Of a DNA stretch of 64,000 nucleotides, positions 26,013 through 34,899 are shown one piece after another. A program made the position numbers and the translations under genes. Numbering within the stretch: the first letter of the stretch is position 1; each line of letters opens with the position of its first letter. The notes beneath the pieces were generated by a model that was given only the letters and a program-made list of their open reading frames with translations, did no database searches and was not told where the DNA came from. Source of the DNA: Streptomyces solicavernae (GTDB taxonomy: Bacteria; Actinomycetota; Actinomycetes; Streptomycetales; Streptomycetaceae). Location: NCBI RefSeq assembly GCF_029968095.1, contig NZ_JASCIR010000023.1:38905-102904 (forward strand). Reading direction: 5' to 3'.

Positions 26013-29000
26013 CGGTCCTGCTCCTCGGTGTCGTGCGCCTCGGGGTGTCGCGCCTCGGGGTGTCGCGGTGCGGGGTGTCGCGCTGCGGGGTGTCGCGGTG
26101 CGGGGGTGGCCTGCGGGTCCGCCAGCAGCCCGGCCAGGCTCCCGGGGTCCCACTCGGGTGCGGTCCGCACCGTCCAGCCCGCCCGCGCGTAGGCCCGGTC
26201 GCGGTCCTCGGCGTCCGGGTCCGTGCCGTCGGGGCCAGGCGCATGCGCGAGTACGACACCCAACTGCCGCTTCGGCCATGCGAGTTCGGTCGGCCAGGCC
26301 GCGTCTCCCAGTTCGTATCCCGCTTCCGGGGCGGGGGCGCCCAGGGCTGCCAGCTGTTCCGCGAGGTCCGCCAGGCCCGGTTCGTCGACCAGGTACGGCA
26401 GCACGTCCGCGTCCCAGACCGGGTCCCGCGTGGTTGCGGTGGCGGACGGTTCCGGCTTCGGCTCTGCGGGAACCTCCGCGGCCTCCGCGGCCTCCGCGGC
26501 CTCCGCGGTCTCCGCGGTCTCCGGGGCCTCCGCGGCCTCCGCGGTCTCCGGGGCCTGCGCCTGGTACCGCCCGCGCTCGGAGGTGAGCCAGCCCGCTCCC
26601 CCGGTCACGGCCAGCTCCAGCGGGTCGAAGCCGGGCAGCTGGCCGACGGCCAACTGGACGCCGTCTCCTTCCCCTTCGTTGAGGAACTGCAGCAGGTTGG
26701 TCCAGTACAGCCAGGACCGCCAGCGCCTGCGGTGGGCCTCCTCGGGGCCCTGGAAGGCCTGCTCGGTGTCGTCGAGGACGGTGATCGCGCTCCAGACCGC
26801 CCCGGCTTGTCCCCGGCGCAGGTCGAGGACGATCGTGAGCGGGCAGCCGCCGGCATCGCGCGTGGCCATGACCTGCACCGCGCCCTGCCCTCCGGACAGC
26901 TTCTCGCCGTGCAGGGCGGCCTCGATGCGGCGGCCGATGTCGGGGCCGTCGGCGAGTGCCCTGCTGGTGGCCGGGACCGCGGCGAAGGCGGCGAGTGCGC
27001 TCTGCGTGCGCCGGCGCCACCGGCCGTTGTCGGGGTCGGTCAGGTAGGCGATGAGTGTGTCGATCGGGTTGGTCCAGACGTAGCGCCGGAGGTCTCGGGG
27101 GTCGCCCTGGTGCAGGCGCCGGTGCAGGTCCTGGGCGGTCTTCTGCGCCCCGTTCTGGTACGGAATCCAGGCCGGGTCGGCGGGGGGCCGTCGCTGCCCG
27201 GTCCACACCTGCACGTCGTCCCACGTGAACTGGAACACCTGCCAGCCCTGTTCGGAGCGGAGCCGGGTGCGCTTGGCCGCGTCGCCCGCGATGCGGTTGC
27301 GGTCGCGGTGGGCGTGGTGGCGGTACCCGTCCAGGTAGACCGCGACGCGCCGCCGGTCGTCGTCGAGGCTGCGGAACACCACGTCCGGGATGGTGAAACC
27401 GAGGTCGGTCTGGGTCTCCATCCGCCAGCCGGTGACCGTGCCGTCCGGCGCCTTGAAGCGGAGCGTGATGTCGCGTTCCCCGTCCGGGGTCAGCGCGTTG
27501 CGCACGCTGACCTCGTCGACCTCCTCGGCCCAGTCGAGCAGGCCGCGGCGGAACAGCGCTTCCAGCTCGCTCTCCAGCTGCGGTACGAGGGTGACGTCGC
27601 GGGTGGTTTCCGTCTCCTTGACGTTCCAGCCGTCCCGGTCCCGGCCGAAGAGTTCGCCGAGCATGTCGAGGGCGTGCTCGCGCGAGACGAGTTCGTACTC
27701 GCCGTTCTCGACATGCCGCAGCAGACAGCGGTGGCAGGCGGGCCGCCCCTCGGCGAGGCACACGCAGGTCTCGATGGTCTCGCGGGCGCGGTCGAGCACC
27801 TCGCGCAGTCCGTCCGGCCCGGCGAGGCGATGGAGGTAGCCGGTGCCGCCGGGCAGCGTGTCGTAGAGCACGAGGAAGTGCCTGCGTACGTCACGGTCAC
27901 CGCCCGCGTCGTCGGGTACGGAGTCGGTGACGACGGCGAGGTGGTCCGGGTCACCGCCGTAGGCGCGGGCGATACCGGCCAGCAGCAGGGCCTTGAAGGA
28001 GACCAGGCGTTCCTGCGTGTGGGCCGTGACGGCCGGGATCAGGATGCGCAGGGCTTCGGTGCGCAGTTCGTGGGCGAGCAGCAGCTTCACCCCGGCCTGT
28101 GCCGCGTGTGCGGCATCGCCGCTCCCCCGCAGATGGGGGCACCAGGGCCGGTGGTACCGGCCCAGGCGGAGCGGGGCGCCCGGCACCAGCGCGTCGTGGT
28201 CGGCGGCGGGCCCGCCGTCGGCGTCGGCGAAGCCGCAGCTGTCGCACACCCAGAAGGGGTTGAGGTTCACCCTCTGTCCGGCGACGGCGGTGTCCGCCCC
28301 GGGGTCGGTGCGCAGCGCCCCGACGTTGAGGTGGCGGACCATGGCCCGCCGGGTGAACTCCCAGCCGAACGTGGCCTTGTCGTGCCGCCAGGCCTGTTCG
28401 ATGTCGTTCCTGTCGATGTCCACGGCGGGGATGACCGTGTAGTGCCCGCGCTCGCGCTCGTCCCGGTCGTCGCGCACGCGCACGTCGTCGCGCTGGTCGC
28501 GCGCGTACACACGCTTCGGGACCAGGACCTTGTGCAGGCAGCCGACGTCGCCGATGGCCGTCGACGCGCAGCGCGGGCAGGCCGAGGTGTCCTGTTCGGC
28601 GCGGTGGGTGCGGACGTGCCCGCAGTCCGGGCAGACGCGCCACCACAGCCAGGTGGGGCGGCGTGGGCTGCCGATGTCGAGGCCGGAGATGCGGTGCTTG
28701 TAGCCCTGGACGTAGTAGTGGTTGCCCGGAGCGAAGTCCTTCAGGGCGAGGCGTGCCGAGCGCTCGTATCGCAGTGGCTTGCTGCAGTATTCGGTCTCGG
28801 GCCCCTTCAGGGTCTGCTTCTCCTCCTTCCAGCTGAGGGTGGCTTCGAGTTCGGTCGTGGCGTCGATGAGGCTGTAGTTCGGCAGCAGTCCGAGGTCGAC
28901 GAGCGCGGCGTGTGCGGTGCCGTTGCCGATGGTGCGGGCCTGTTGGTTGACCGCGCGTCGCTCGGCCCGCAGTTCGCGGCCCTGCCGCTCGTGGTCCGGG

Positions 29001-32000
29001 TCGCCGTCGGTCAGCTGGTCGTGGGCCTCGTCGATCGCCTTGACGCGGCGCTGCAGCTCGCGCCGTGCGGCTTCCCATGCCCTGTGGGCCTTGTCCAGGG
29101 CGCCCCGCAGGCCCTCGGTGGCGTACTCGGTCAGCTCGGCGCGGGCCTGCGGGCTCACGCCGGTGCCGCGCTTCTCGTCGTACGGCGGGAAGAGCGCGAG
29201 GAAGTCCGCGGCCAGACGTTCACCGTCGGCGAGGGCCGCCTCGGTGAACTCGGGCAGCCAGGCCGACTCGCCGAACAGGTAGGACGCGAGACGCGGCAGC
29301 GGAAGAACCGCGTCCCGCCCGCCGCCGGGGAGGAGCAGCCTTCCCGCGCCGGCCAGGTCGAGCAGGTGGGCGAGGTACTGGCGGCGCAGGATCTCGACCG
29401 CCGAGAGGAAGCAGCCGGGCGGCTGGATGTCCCCGGCGATCATCATGGTGGGGTCGTCGAGGTAGTAGCGGTCCCGGGGGCCGCGGTCGACCATGGTGAG
29501 CAGGTACGCGTTACCGGTCTTGCGGCCCGCGCGCCCCACCCGCTGCGCGTAGTTGGCCGGCCCCTTGGGCAGGGAGGCGAGGACGACGGCCGACAAGTCG
29601 CCGATGTCGATGCCGAGTTCGAGGGTGGGCGTGCAGGACAGGACGTGCGGGTTGGCGTAGTGGACGTCGGAGCCGTCCCGGAACGCCTTCTCGACCGCTT
29701 CCCGCTTGGCGCGTCCCAAAGTGCCGGTGTGTTCCGCGGTGTTGATGGTGTACACCCCGGCTTCGCGGTACATGCGCCGGTAGAAGTCCTCGGTGAAGTC
29801 CCTTCTGCGGATGCCGCTTTCGAGGTCGCGTCCGGTGCGGAGCAGTCCGCGGCAGCGGTAGGTGGGGCAGGTCTGGCCCTGCCACCGGTCGGCGAGGTCG
29901 GGGTGGACGGTCTGTTCCCAGGAACAGACCGGGCAGTGGGCCGAGGCTTCGGCGACGGTGTCGTCGGCGAGCTTGCGGACCTGGACGTGACCGGGCTGCA
30001 GGCCGTAGACGCGGGTGGCGCCGTCCTTGGCGGTGTGGACCGACAGGACGTCGCGCTCGGCGAGGCCGGGCAGCAGCCGCCGCAGGAATTCGTTGGCGGC
30101 GTCCGCCGAGCGCACCCCGAGGGCGCGGCGGGTGAAGTCCTGATACCAGCCGAGCCGCCCGGTGACCACGTCGAAGTCGTCGCTGCCCTGCTTCGGGCCG
30201 CCGAGCAGGAAGGCGGGCGCGGAGACGCCCCGGGGGAAGGCGGGCGTGCCGGGCTTGCGGCCGGGCCCGATGAGCCAGCGCCGCACGCCCGCCTCGTCGA
30301 TCCAGCCGTCCAGCCAGGCGTGCCGGATCGCGCCCCGGGTCCGCAGCCGTTCGACCAGGCCGCGCACGTAGCCCACGTACCGGGCGTGGTCCGGCAGCGA
30401 GCCGTCGGGCAGCGCGATGTCTCCGGGGGTGGTGTGCAGCAGTTCCCGTACGAGCTCGCCGACGGCGTCGGGGTCGGGCAGCGGGACGTCGGCGGCGACG
30501 GTGCGGGTCAGTTCCAGGGTGCGGCCCTGCCGGGACCGGAGCCCGAACTCCATGACGGCGGCGAACGCGAGCCGCTGGGCGATCAGTTCCCAGGTGCGCT
30601 TGGAACCACGGCTGCGCCCGGCGAGCAGGGTGTCGACCCCGCGGAAGACATGCAGATCGGGCGGGATGACGGCGGTCTGCACGGCCTTGCTGTCGACCAC
30701 GTCGGCGATGATGTCGGCCGCGAGGTCACTCAGCCTGACCGGCTCCTGTTCGTCGATGCGGCTGGCGAGCAGGGAGCGGAAGGAGAAGGTGTACGAGCGG
30801 GAGGCTACGTATCCGGCCCGGTGCGCGGCGTCCTGCACCGAGTCGTTGAACAGGAGGGTCTTGTTCTCCTTCAGGTTCTTGTCGAGTTCTCCGCCGGTGA
30901 AGAGCTGGGTGAGGGCGGCCGCGGCGAGCGAGGCGAGGCCGGTGCCCAGGTAGCGGATGGCGTTCGAGGTGCGGCAGGCCGGGCATTCGTCGCGCTGCGC
31001 GGCCCGGTCACCGGCCAGGTCGACGACGACGAAGGCCGCGTTGTGCAGCGGCTTGGCCACGCGGCCCGCCGCCCCTTCCCCGCGGCCCGCCGCCTCTTCC
31101 GCACCGTCTGCGGCGGGTGCGGCGGGTGCGAAGTCACGCTCGGGCGAGACGGGACGCAGCCGCCCGGAGCCCCCGTCGAGCACCATCACCGTCGGCCCCG
31201 CACCGCGCCCCGTGTCCTGGGCGAACGCCGCGTCGTACGTCTCCTTCGCGGTCGCCGCGATCATGTTCCGTACGCGGCGCTTGTCCCGGCCCACCGAGGC
31301 GGAGCGGATCTTCGCGGCCCGCAGCTCCAGCTCCGACGGGTCCGCCTCCGGCGACAGGGCGGCCCAGCCGGAGCGGCCGCATTCGCGGCAGTAGACGGCG
31401 GGCAGGAAGACCTGCGCGGGTTCGGGGGCGCTGTCGTCCGCGGGCTCGGCCTCGCCGGCCTGCCCGGCACTGCTCTCCCCCACCGGGCCCTGACCGGCCG
31501 CGCCGCGGCTCCGCCCCCGGGCGAGGCGTCCGCCGGAGGCCACCCGCTCGTCGTCCCAGCGGAATTCGGCCCGTGCGCCGCTGATCCCGCGCAGGACGCG
31601 GGACACCGACCGCACCCAGTGGTGGATCTCGATGGACAGCAGCGGCCGCGACGGAACGTCCGGGTCCCGCGCCATGGACAGCAGGCCGACGTACCGCGCG
31701 AGTGCCTGCGCGGCGATGTCCGGCCGCTGCTGCACGGCGACGCCCCAGTGGTACGCGTACCGCGGCAGGACTTCCATGACTTCGGCCAGGGTGCGCGGCC
31801 GTCCGTCGAGGATCTCCAGGACCGCCGAGGTGAGCCTGTGCCTGCGCAGCAGTCCGCCGAGCTCGGCCGGGCTCAGGTCGCTCCTGCCGGTGAACTCCGC
31901 GATCAGCCGTTCAAGGGCCTGGGCGTCGCGGGTCGGGTCGCCCAGCGCGGCGATCGCCTGGGGGTCCGGGAACGGCAGCGTGAAGTCGGCATCCCCGGCG

Positions 32001-32962
32001 AACTCCCGCACACTGTGCCGGTCTTCGCCCACCACCGCCTCCGGCGGGAAGGGCACGCCGAAGACCTGCTCGGCCACCTCCAGCATCCCGCCACTCGCCC
32101 GGCCCTGAGGCACCGCGCCCCCCTCGCCCAGGGTGGCGGACGTGGCGACCGGGCAGACCCGGCCGAGCGGACGCCCCGGCTCGGCGAGTCCGGCCAGGGC
32201 GCCGAGGCGGCGGAGCAGCATCGCCACGTCGGTGCCCTGTGCGCCGTCGTACGTGTGGAACTCGTCCAGGACCACGTACGCGAGCGAGCCGCCCTGCCAC
32301 AGCGGCTGGTCCTCGGCACGCTGGAGCAGCAGGTCCAGCATCTTGTAGTTCGTGATCAGGATGTCCGGGCGGGTGCGCCGGATCTCCTCCCGGTCCACCG
32401 CCACCCGCGGGTTGGCCTGCTTGAACTCCTTCGACGGGGTGTCGCCGACGTACAGCCCGGCCCGCACACCCGCGTCCCGCAGCCGGGTGTCCTTCGGGTC
32501 GTCCAGGTAGTCGTTGATGCGGTGGGCCTGGTCGGTGGCGAGGGCGTTCATCGGGTACAGCAGGACGGCCTTCACACCGTCCCGGCCGGCGAGCCGTTCC
32601 CGCCGGCAGTGGTCGAGCAGCGGCACGAGGAACGACTCGGTCTTGCCGGAACCGGTGCCGGTCGTCACCAGTGTCGGCTCGGCCGGTCCGTGCAGGGTGG
32701 ACAGGCGCCGCCAGGCGAGCTCCTGGTGGCGGTGCGGCGTGATGCCCGGCCACCACTGCAGGTGCCGCTGCCAGCTGTCGTCCTGCGCGGGCCGGAACGG
32801 CGTGCGGATCCGCAGGTACGGGCCGCGGAAGATGCCGTCCTGCGGGTCGCCGAGGAACTGCTCCAGGGCCCCGCGCGTGCCTTCGTCCGCCAGCGCGTAC
32901 GTGGTGGACAGGTACTGGCTCAGGCTGGCCCGCACCTGCTCGGCGGCGAGAGTCGGTCGCAC
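26009..32962 (-). CDS. Giant DEAD/DEAH helicase with DUF1998-like region and C-terminal PD-(D/E)XK-like nuclease domain
   Basis: The 2317-residue protein starts at GTG 32962 with GAGGAG 8 nt upstream. Order of parts: Walker A TGTGSGKTE at ~101-109, DEFH at ~233, SATLGEGG at ~275, then a mid-protein helicase C domain with TPTLELGIDIGDLSAVVL and QRVGRAGRK. Cys clusters CPDCGH/CPRC and CDSCGF follow, and a DUF1998-type end CLAEGRPACHRCLLRH. After it, GFTIPDVVF then VAVYLDGYRHH with GWQVFQFTWDDV resembles a Vsr/DUF559 nuclease. The C-terminus is Ala-Glu and HPEAR repeats. It resembles DISARM DrmA+DrmB joined, or Druantia DruE. Probable role: DNA unwinding and cleavage in phage defence. Confidence 0.85.
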   Translation of the reverse strand: MRPTLAAEQVRASLSQYLSTTYALADEGTRGALEQFLGDPQDGIFRGPYLRIRTPFRPAQDDSWQRHLQWWPGITPHRHQELAWRRLSTLHGPAEPTLVTTGTGSGKTESFLVPLLDHCRRERLAGRDGVKAVLLYPMNALATDQAHRINDYLDDPKDTRLRDAGVRAGLYVGDTPSKEFKQANPRVAVDREEIRRTRPDILITNYKMLDLLLQRAEDQPLWQGGSLAYVVLDEFHTYDGAQGTDVAMLLRRLGALAGLAEPGRPLGRVCPVATSATLGEGGAVPQGRASGGMLEVAEQVFGVPFPPEAVVGEDRHSVREFAGDADFTLPFPDPQAIAALGDPTRDAQALERLIAEFTGRSDLSPAELGGLLRRHRLTSAVLEILDGRPRTLAEVMEVLPRYAYHWGVAVQQRPDIAAQALARYVGLLSMARDPDVPSRPLLSIEIHHWVRSVSRVLRGISGARAEFRWDDERVASGGRLARGRSRGAAGQGPVGESSAGQAGEAEPADDSAPEPAQVFLPAVYCRECGRSGWAALSPEADPSELELRAAKIRSASVGRDKRRVRNMIAATAKETYDAAFAQDTGRGAGPTVMVLDGGSGRLRPVSPERDFAPAAPAADGAEEAAGRGEGAAGRVAKPLHNAAFVVVDLAGDRAAQRDECPACRTSNAIRYLGTGLASLAAAALTQLFTGGELDKNLKENKTLLFNDSVQDAAHRAGYVASRSYTFSFRSLLASRIDEQEPVRLSDLAADIIADVVDSKAVQTAVIPPDLHVFRGVDTLLAGRSRGSKRTWELIAQRLAFAAVMEFGLRSRQGRTLELTRTVAADVPLPDPDAVGELVRELLHTTPGDIALPDGSLPDHARYVGYVRGLVERLRTRGAIRHAWLDGWIDEAGVRRWLIGPGRKPGTPAFPRGVSAPAFLLGGPKQGSDDFDVVTGRLGWYQDFTRRALGVRSADAANEFLRRLLPGLAERDVLSVHTAKDGATRVYGLQPGHVQVRKLADDTVAEASAHCPVCSWEQTVHPDLADRWQGQTCPTYRCRGLLRTGRDLESGIRRRDFTEDFYRRMYREAGVYTINTAEHTGTLGRAKREAVEKAFRDGSDVHYANPHVLSCTPTLELGIDIGDLSAVVLASLPKGPANYAQRVGRAGRKTGNAYLLTMVDRGPRDRYYLDDPTMMIAGDIQPPGCFLSAVEILRRQYLAHLLDLAGAGRLLLPGGGRDAVLPLPRLASYLFGESAWLPEFTEAALADGERLAADFLALFPPYDEKRGTGVSPQARAELTEYATEGLRGALDKAHRAWEAARRELQRRVKAIDEAHDQLTDGDPDHERQGRELRAERRAVNQQARTIGNGTAHAALVDLGLLPNYSLIDATTELEATLSWKEEKQTLKGPETEYCSKPLRYERSARLALKDFAPGNHYYVQGYKHRISGLDIGSPRRPTWLWWRVCPDCGHVRTHRAEQDTSACPRCASTAIGDVGCLHKVLVPKRVYARDQRDDVRVRDDRDERERGHYTVIPAVDIDRNDIEQAWRHDKATFGWEFTRRAMVRHLNVGALRTDPGADTAVAGQRVNLNPFWVCDSCGFADADGGPAADHDALVPGAPLRLGRYHRPWCPHLRGSGDAAHAAQAGVKLLLAHELRTEALRILIPAVTAHTQERLVSFKALLLAGIARAYGGDPDHLAVVTDSVPDDAGGDRDVRRHFLVLYDTLPGGTGYLHRLAGPDGLREVLDRARETIETCVCLAEGRPACHRCLLRHVENGEYELVSREHALDMLGELFGRDRDGWNVKETETTRDVTLVPQLESELEALFRRGLLDWAEEVDEVSVRNALTPDGERDITLRFKAPDGTVTGWRMETQTDLGFTIPDVVFRSLDDDRRRVAVYLDGYRHHAHRDRNRIAGDAAKRTRLRSEQGWQVFQFTWDDVQVWTGQRRPPADPAWIPYQNGAQKTAQDLHRRLHQGDPRDLRRYVWTNPIDTLIAYLTDPDNGRWRRRTQSALAAFAAVPATSRALADGPDIGRRIEAALHGEKLSGGQGAVQVMATRDAGGCPLTIVLDLRRGQAGAVWSAITVLDDTEQAFQGPEEAHRRRWRSWLYWTNLLQFLNEGEGDGVQLAVGQLPGFDPLELAVTGGAGWLTSERGRYQAQAPETAEAAEAPETAETAEAAEAAEAAEVPAEPKPEPSATATTRDPVWDADVLPYLVDEPGLADLAEQLAALGAPAPEAGYELGDAAWPTELAWPKRQLGVVLAHAPGPDGTDPDAEDRDRAYARAGWTVRTAPEWDPGSLAGLLADPQATPAPRHPAARHPAPRHPEARHPEAHDTEEQDR
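26030..26105 (-). repeat. 15-bp tandem repeat at the giant helicase C-terminus
   Basis: Five units of GGGGTGTCGCGCCTC type encode Arg-His-Pro-Glu-Ala near the stop. Confidence 0.8.
26470..26560 (-). repeat. 9-bp tandem repeat in the giant helicase (Ala-Glu run)
   Basis: GGCCTCCGC and GGTCTCCGC units repeat about ten times and encode an acidic Glu-Ala/Thr-Ala linker at about residue 2140. Confidence 0.85.
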
Positions 32963-33147
32963 GCGCTGTTCTCCTCGTCGTGTCCGTCGTGACGGCGCGA
33001 GGTCCCCCCTGCGCGCACCCGCCCCACGGTAGCCGGGACCACCGACAACGCCCCTGCCATCGGACTGTTGACCTGCGGTTTCCGGCCAGCGAGGCGGCCC
33101 TGCGGCGCCGCACGTCCGACCAACCTACAAAGCGCCGGGCGGCCCTG

Positions 33148-33615
33148 TCAGGCGGTCTCCCCAGGAAGATCCAGTTCGGCCCGTACGGTCTTGCCGACGG
33201 GCGCCCGGTCCCGCACCTCCCACCGGTCGGCGAGCGCGTCCACCAGGGCGAGTCCGCGCCCGCCGTCGGCCAGGTCCTGTTCCGGTACGAGCGCGCCGGG
33301 CGACGGCGGGCGCCGCTCCCCGCGCGCGTCCGACACCTCGACGGCGAGGGTGCGGTGCGGTACGAGCGTGAGGCACAGCTCGAAGTCCCGGCCCGGCACG
33401 CGGCCGTGGGTCACGGCGTTCGCGGCGAGCTCGGCGACGACGAGGGCGGCGGCGTCCGAGAGGTCCGTGCCGTACCCCAGCCCCCACTCGTGCAGTCGGT
33501 GGAGCGTGAGGTGCCGGGCCAGGCGGGCGCCTCGCGGGGTCGAGCTGAAGCGCTGGCGGAACACACGTACGGTGAGCGGCTCTTGGCGCGTACCGGCGGT
33601 CGAAGGCGGCGTCAT
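33148..33615 (-). CDS. Small ATP-binding regulator (HATPase_c_2, anti-sigma/AbaA-like)
   Basis: The ~155-residue protein has a GHKL ATPase core: LVVAELAANAVTHGRVPGRD (N box) and DGGRGLALVDALADRWEV (G box), as in Streptomyces RsbW-like kinases. ATG 33615 is my choice; a longer frame reaches 33759 but lacks family similarity upstream. It diverges from an XRE/DUF5753 gene followed by DUF397, the three-part set seen in whiJ-type developmental loci. It may act with them in regulation; its partner sigma or anti-sigma factor is unknown. Confidence 0.8.
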   Translation of the reverse strand: MTPPSTAGTRQEPLTVRVFRQRFSSTPRGARLARHLTLHRLHEWGLGYGTDLSDAAALVVAELAANAVTHGRVPGRDFELCLTLVPHRTLAVEVSDARGERRPPSPGALVPEQDLADGGRGLALVDALADRWEVRDRAPVGKTVRAELDLPGETA

Positions 33616-33662
33616 GGCCCTCAATCTGGCGTGCGCGAGGCACAGTTGGGGAGGTCCTGGCC

Positions 33663-33685
33663 GCGTACGCTGAGCGAGCGTACGC
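33663..33685. promoter_or_regulatory. Palindrome in the divergent XRE/ATPase promoter region
   Basis: GCGTACGCT and AGCGTACGC form a perfect 9-bp inverted repeat around GAGCG, midway between the two divergent starts. It is a good candidate site for the XRE regulator. Confidence 0.55.
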
Positions 33686-33760
33686 GTACGCAGGGTGGAC
33701 AGTACTTGTGACGGGCCGTAACCATGGTGCGGGCGCGTTCTACGCAGGAGGTGAGCCACG

Positions 33761-34645
33761 GTGGGCGACTACACGGACGGCGCGGGCGGTACGGCAGGGG
33801 CGGGTGGCGGAGGCCGTACGGGCCCCGCGGAACCGGAGGCATCGGACAGTCTGCGAACGTTCGGCGCGGTGGTCCAGGCGCTGCGCGAGCATGCGGGCCT
33901 GAGCCGCGAGGAGTTCGCGGAACGGGTCCGGTTCTCCCGGCACACGGTGGCCTCGGTGGAACAGGGCCGCCGCATGCCGGACAAGGTCCTGGTGGAGCGG
34001 GCCGAGCACGCCCTCGGCAACACGGGCGCCCTCCGCAAGGCCTCCCGCCACCTGGCCCGGCATCCGGGCCTGGCCCGCTGGTTTCGCGCGTGGGCCCGCA
34101 TCGAGCAGACAGCGATCAGCCTGTGCACGTACGAGTGCCGGGTGGTGCCGGGCCTGTTGCAGACCGAGGCGTACGCGCGGGCGGTCTCGCTGAGCGTCCC
34201 GCCCCGGCCGGATCCGGCGGTCCTGGAGGAACGGATCGCGGCACGCATGGCCCGCCAGGCGCTGCTGTCGCCCGACCGGACACCGCCCGCGAACTTCAGC
34301 TTCATCGTGGAACAGGCGGTACTTGAGCGGCGCACGGCCGGGGAGGAGGTGACGCGGGAACTGCTCGACCACCTGCTGGGCGTGGTGGAGCGGTGCTGGA
34401 ACGTGGAGATTCAGGTGATGCCGTTGCGGCAGGTGGTGCATGCGGGGTTGGACGGGTCGTTGCAGCTGGCGGAAACTCCGGAGAACGAGTGGTTCGGCTA
34501 CTCCGAGGGGCAACAGAACGGCCGCCTGATCGGCGATGCAAAAGAACTCAGTATGCTCCAGCACATCTATGCCAAGATGCGCTCACAGGCCCTGACCCCC
34601 GAGGACTCCCTGGGCCTGCTGAAGCGAATGCGAGGAGCGCTATGA
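33761..34645 (+). CDS. XRE-family regulator with DUF5753 effector domain (whiJ-like)
   Basis: The 294-residue protein has an XRE HTH at ~35-90 (LREHAGLSREEFAERVRFSR, HTVASVEQGRRMPD). A DUF5753 domain follows: ARWFRAWARIEQTAISLCTY, RVVPGLLQTEAYARA and a C-terminal segment ending LLKRMRGAL. GTG 33761 has AGGAGGTGA in front. Its stop overlaps the DUF397 start as ATGA. Such pairs are abundant in Streptomyces and control development or neighbouring genes through the small DUF397 partner. Here the pair lies between the methyltransferase and the giant helicase. Confidence 0.9.
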   Translation: MGDYTDGAGGTAGAGGGGRTGPAEPEASDSLRTFGAVVQALREHAGLSREEFAERVRFSRHTVASVEQGRRMPDKVLVERAEHALGNTGALRKASRHLARHPGLARWFRAWARIEQTAISLCTYECRVVPGLLQTEAYARAVSLSVPPRPDPAVLEERIAARMARQALLSPDRTPPANFSFIVEQAVLERRTAGEEVTRELLDHLLGVVERCWNVEIQVMPLRQVVHAGLDGSLQLAETPENEWFGYSEGQQNGRLIGDAKELSMLQHIYAKMRSQALTPEDSLGLLKRMRGAL

Positions 34646-34842
34646 GCACGGCGTGCACGTCCGAACTGGCCTGGTTCAAGAGCAGCTACAGCAGCGGCTC
34701 GCAGGGCGACTGCGTCGAAGTGGCCATCGCACCACGGTCTGTTCACGTACGAGACTCCAAGGACAAGCAAGGCCCTCGGTTCACCGTCTCGCCTGCCGCA
34801 TGGACCGGATTCGTCGCCTACGCGGCCGAGGACCAGGCCTGA
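34642..34842 (+). CDS. DUF397-domain small protein
   Basis: The 66-residue protein matches DUF397: LAWFKSSYSSGSQGDCVEVA, VHVRDSKDKQGPRF, and VSPAAWTGFVAY. It is coupled to the XRE gene by ATGA. DUF397 proteins act with their XRE partner, probably as modulators of DNA binding. It ends 58 bp before the convergent methyltransferase stop, with a shared hairpin in between. Confidence 0.92.
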   Translation: MSTACTSELAWFKSSYSSGSQGDCVEVAIAPRSVHVRDSKDKQGPRFTVSPAAWTGFVAYAAEDQA

Positions 34843-34858
34843 TTCACCCAGTTCACCA

Positions 34859-34893
34859 CTGCCCCGCACTGGACCAACTCCGGTGCGGGGCAG
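34859..34893. terminator. Bidirectional hairpin between DUF397 and methyltransferase genes
   Basis: CTGCCCCGCAC (34859-34869) and GTGCGGGGCAG (34883-34893) form a perfect 11-bp stem, extendable by a wobble pair. It lies between convergent stops. Confidence 0.8.
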
Positions 34894-34899
34894 CTGTGT

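Noticed and set aside
25994..32992. A 2332-codon open frame on the plus strand opposite the giant helicase
   Set aside because: It mirrors the helicase codons in very GC-rich DNA, has no motif or RBS and a biased Gly/Val/Ala/Arg composition. It is a shadow.
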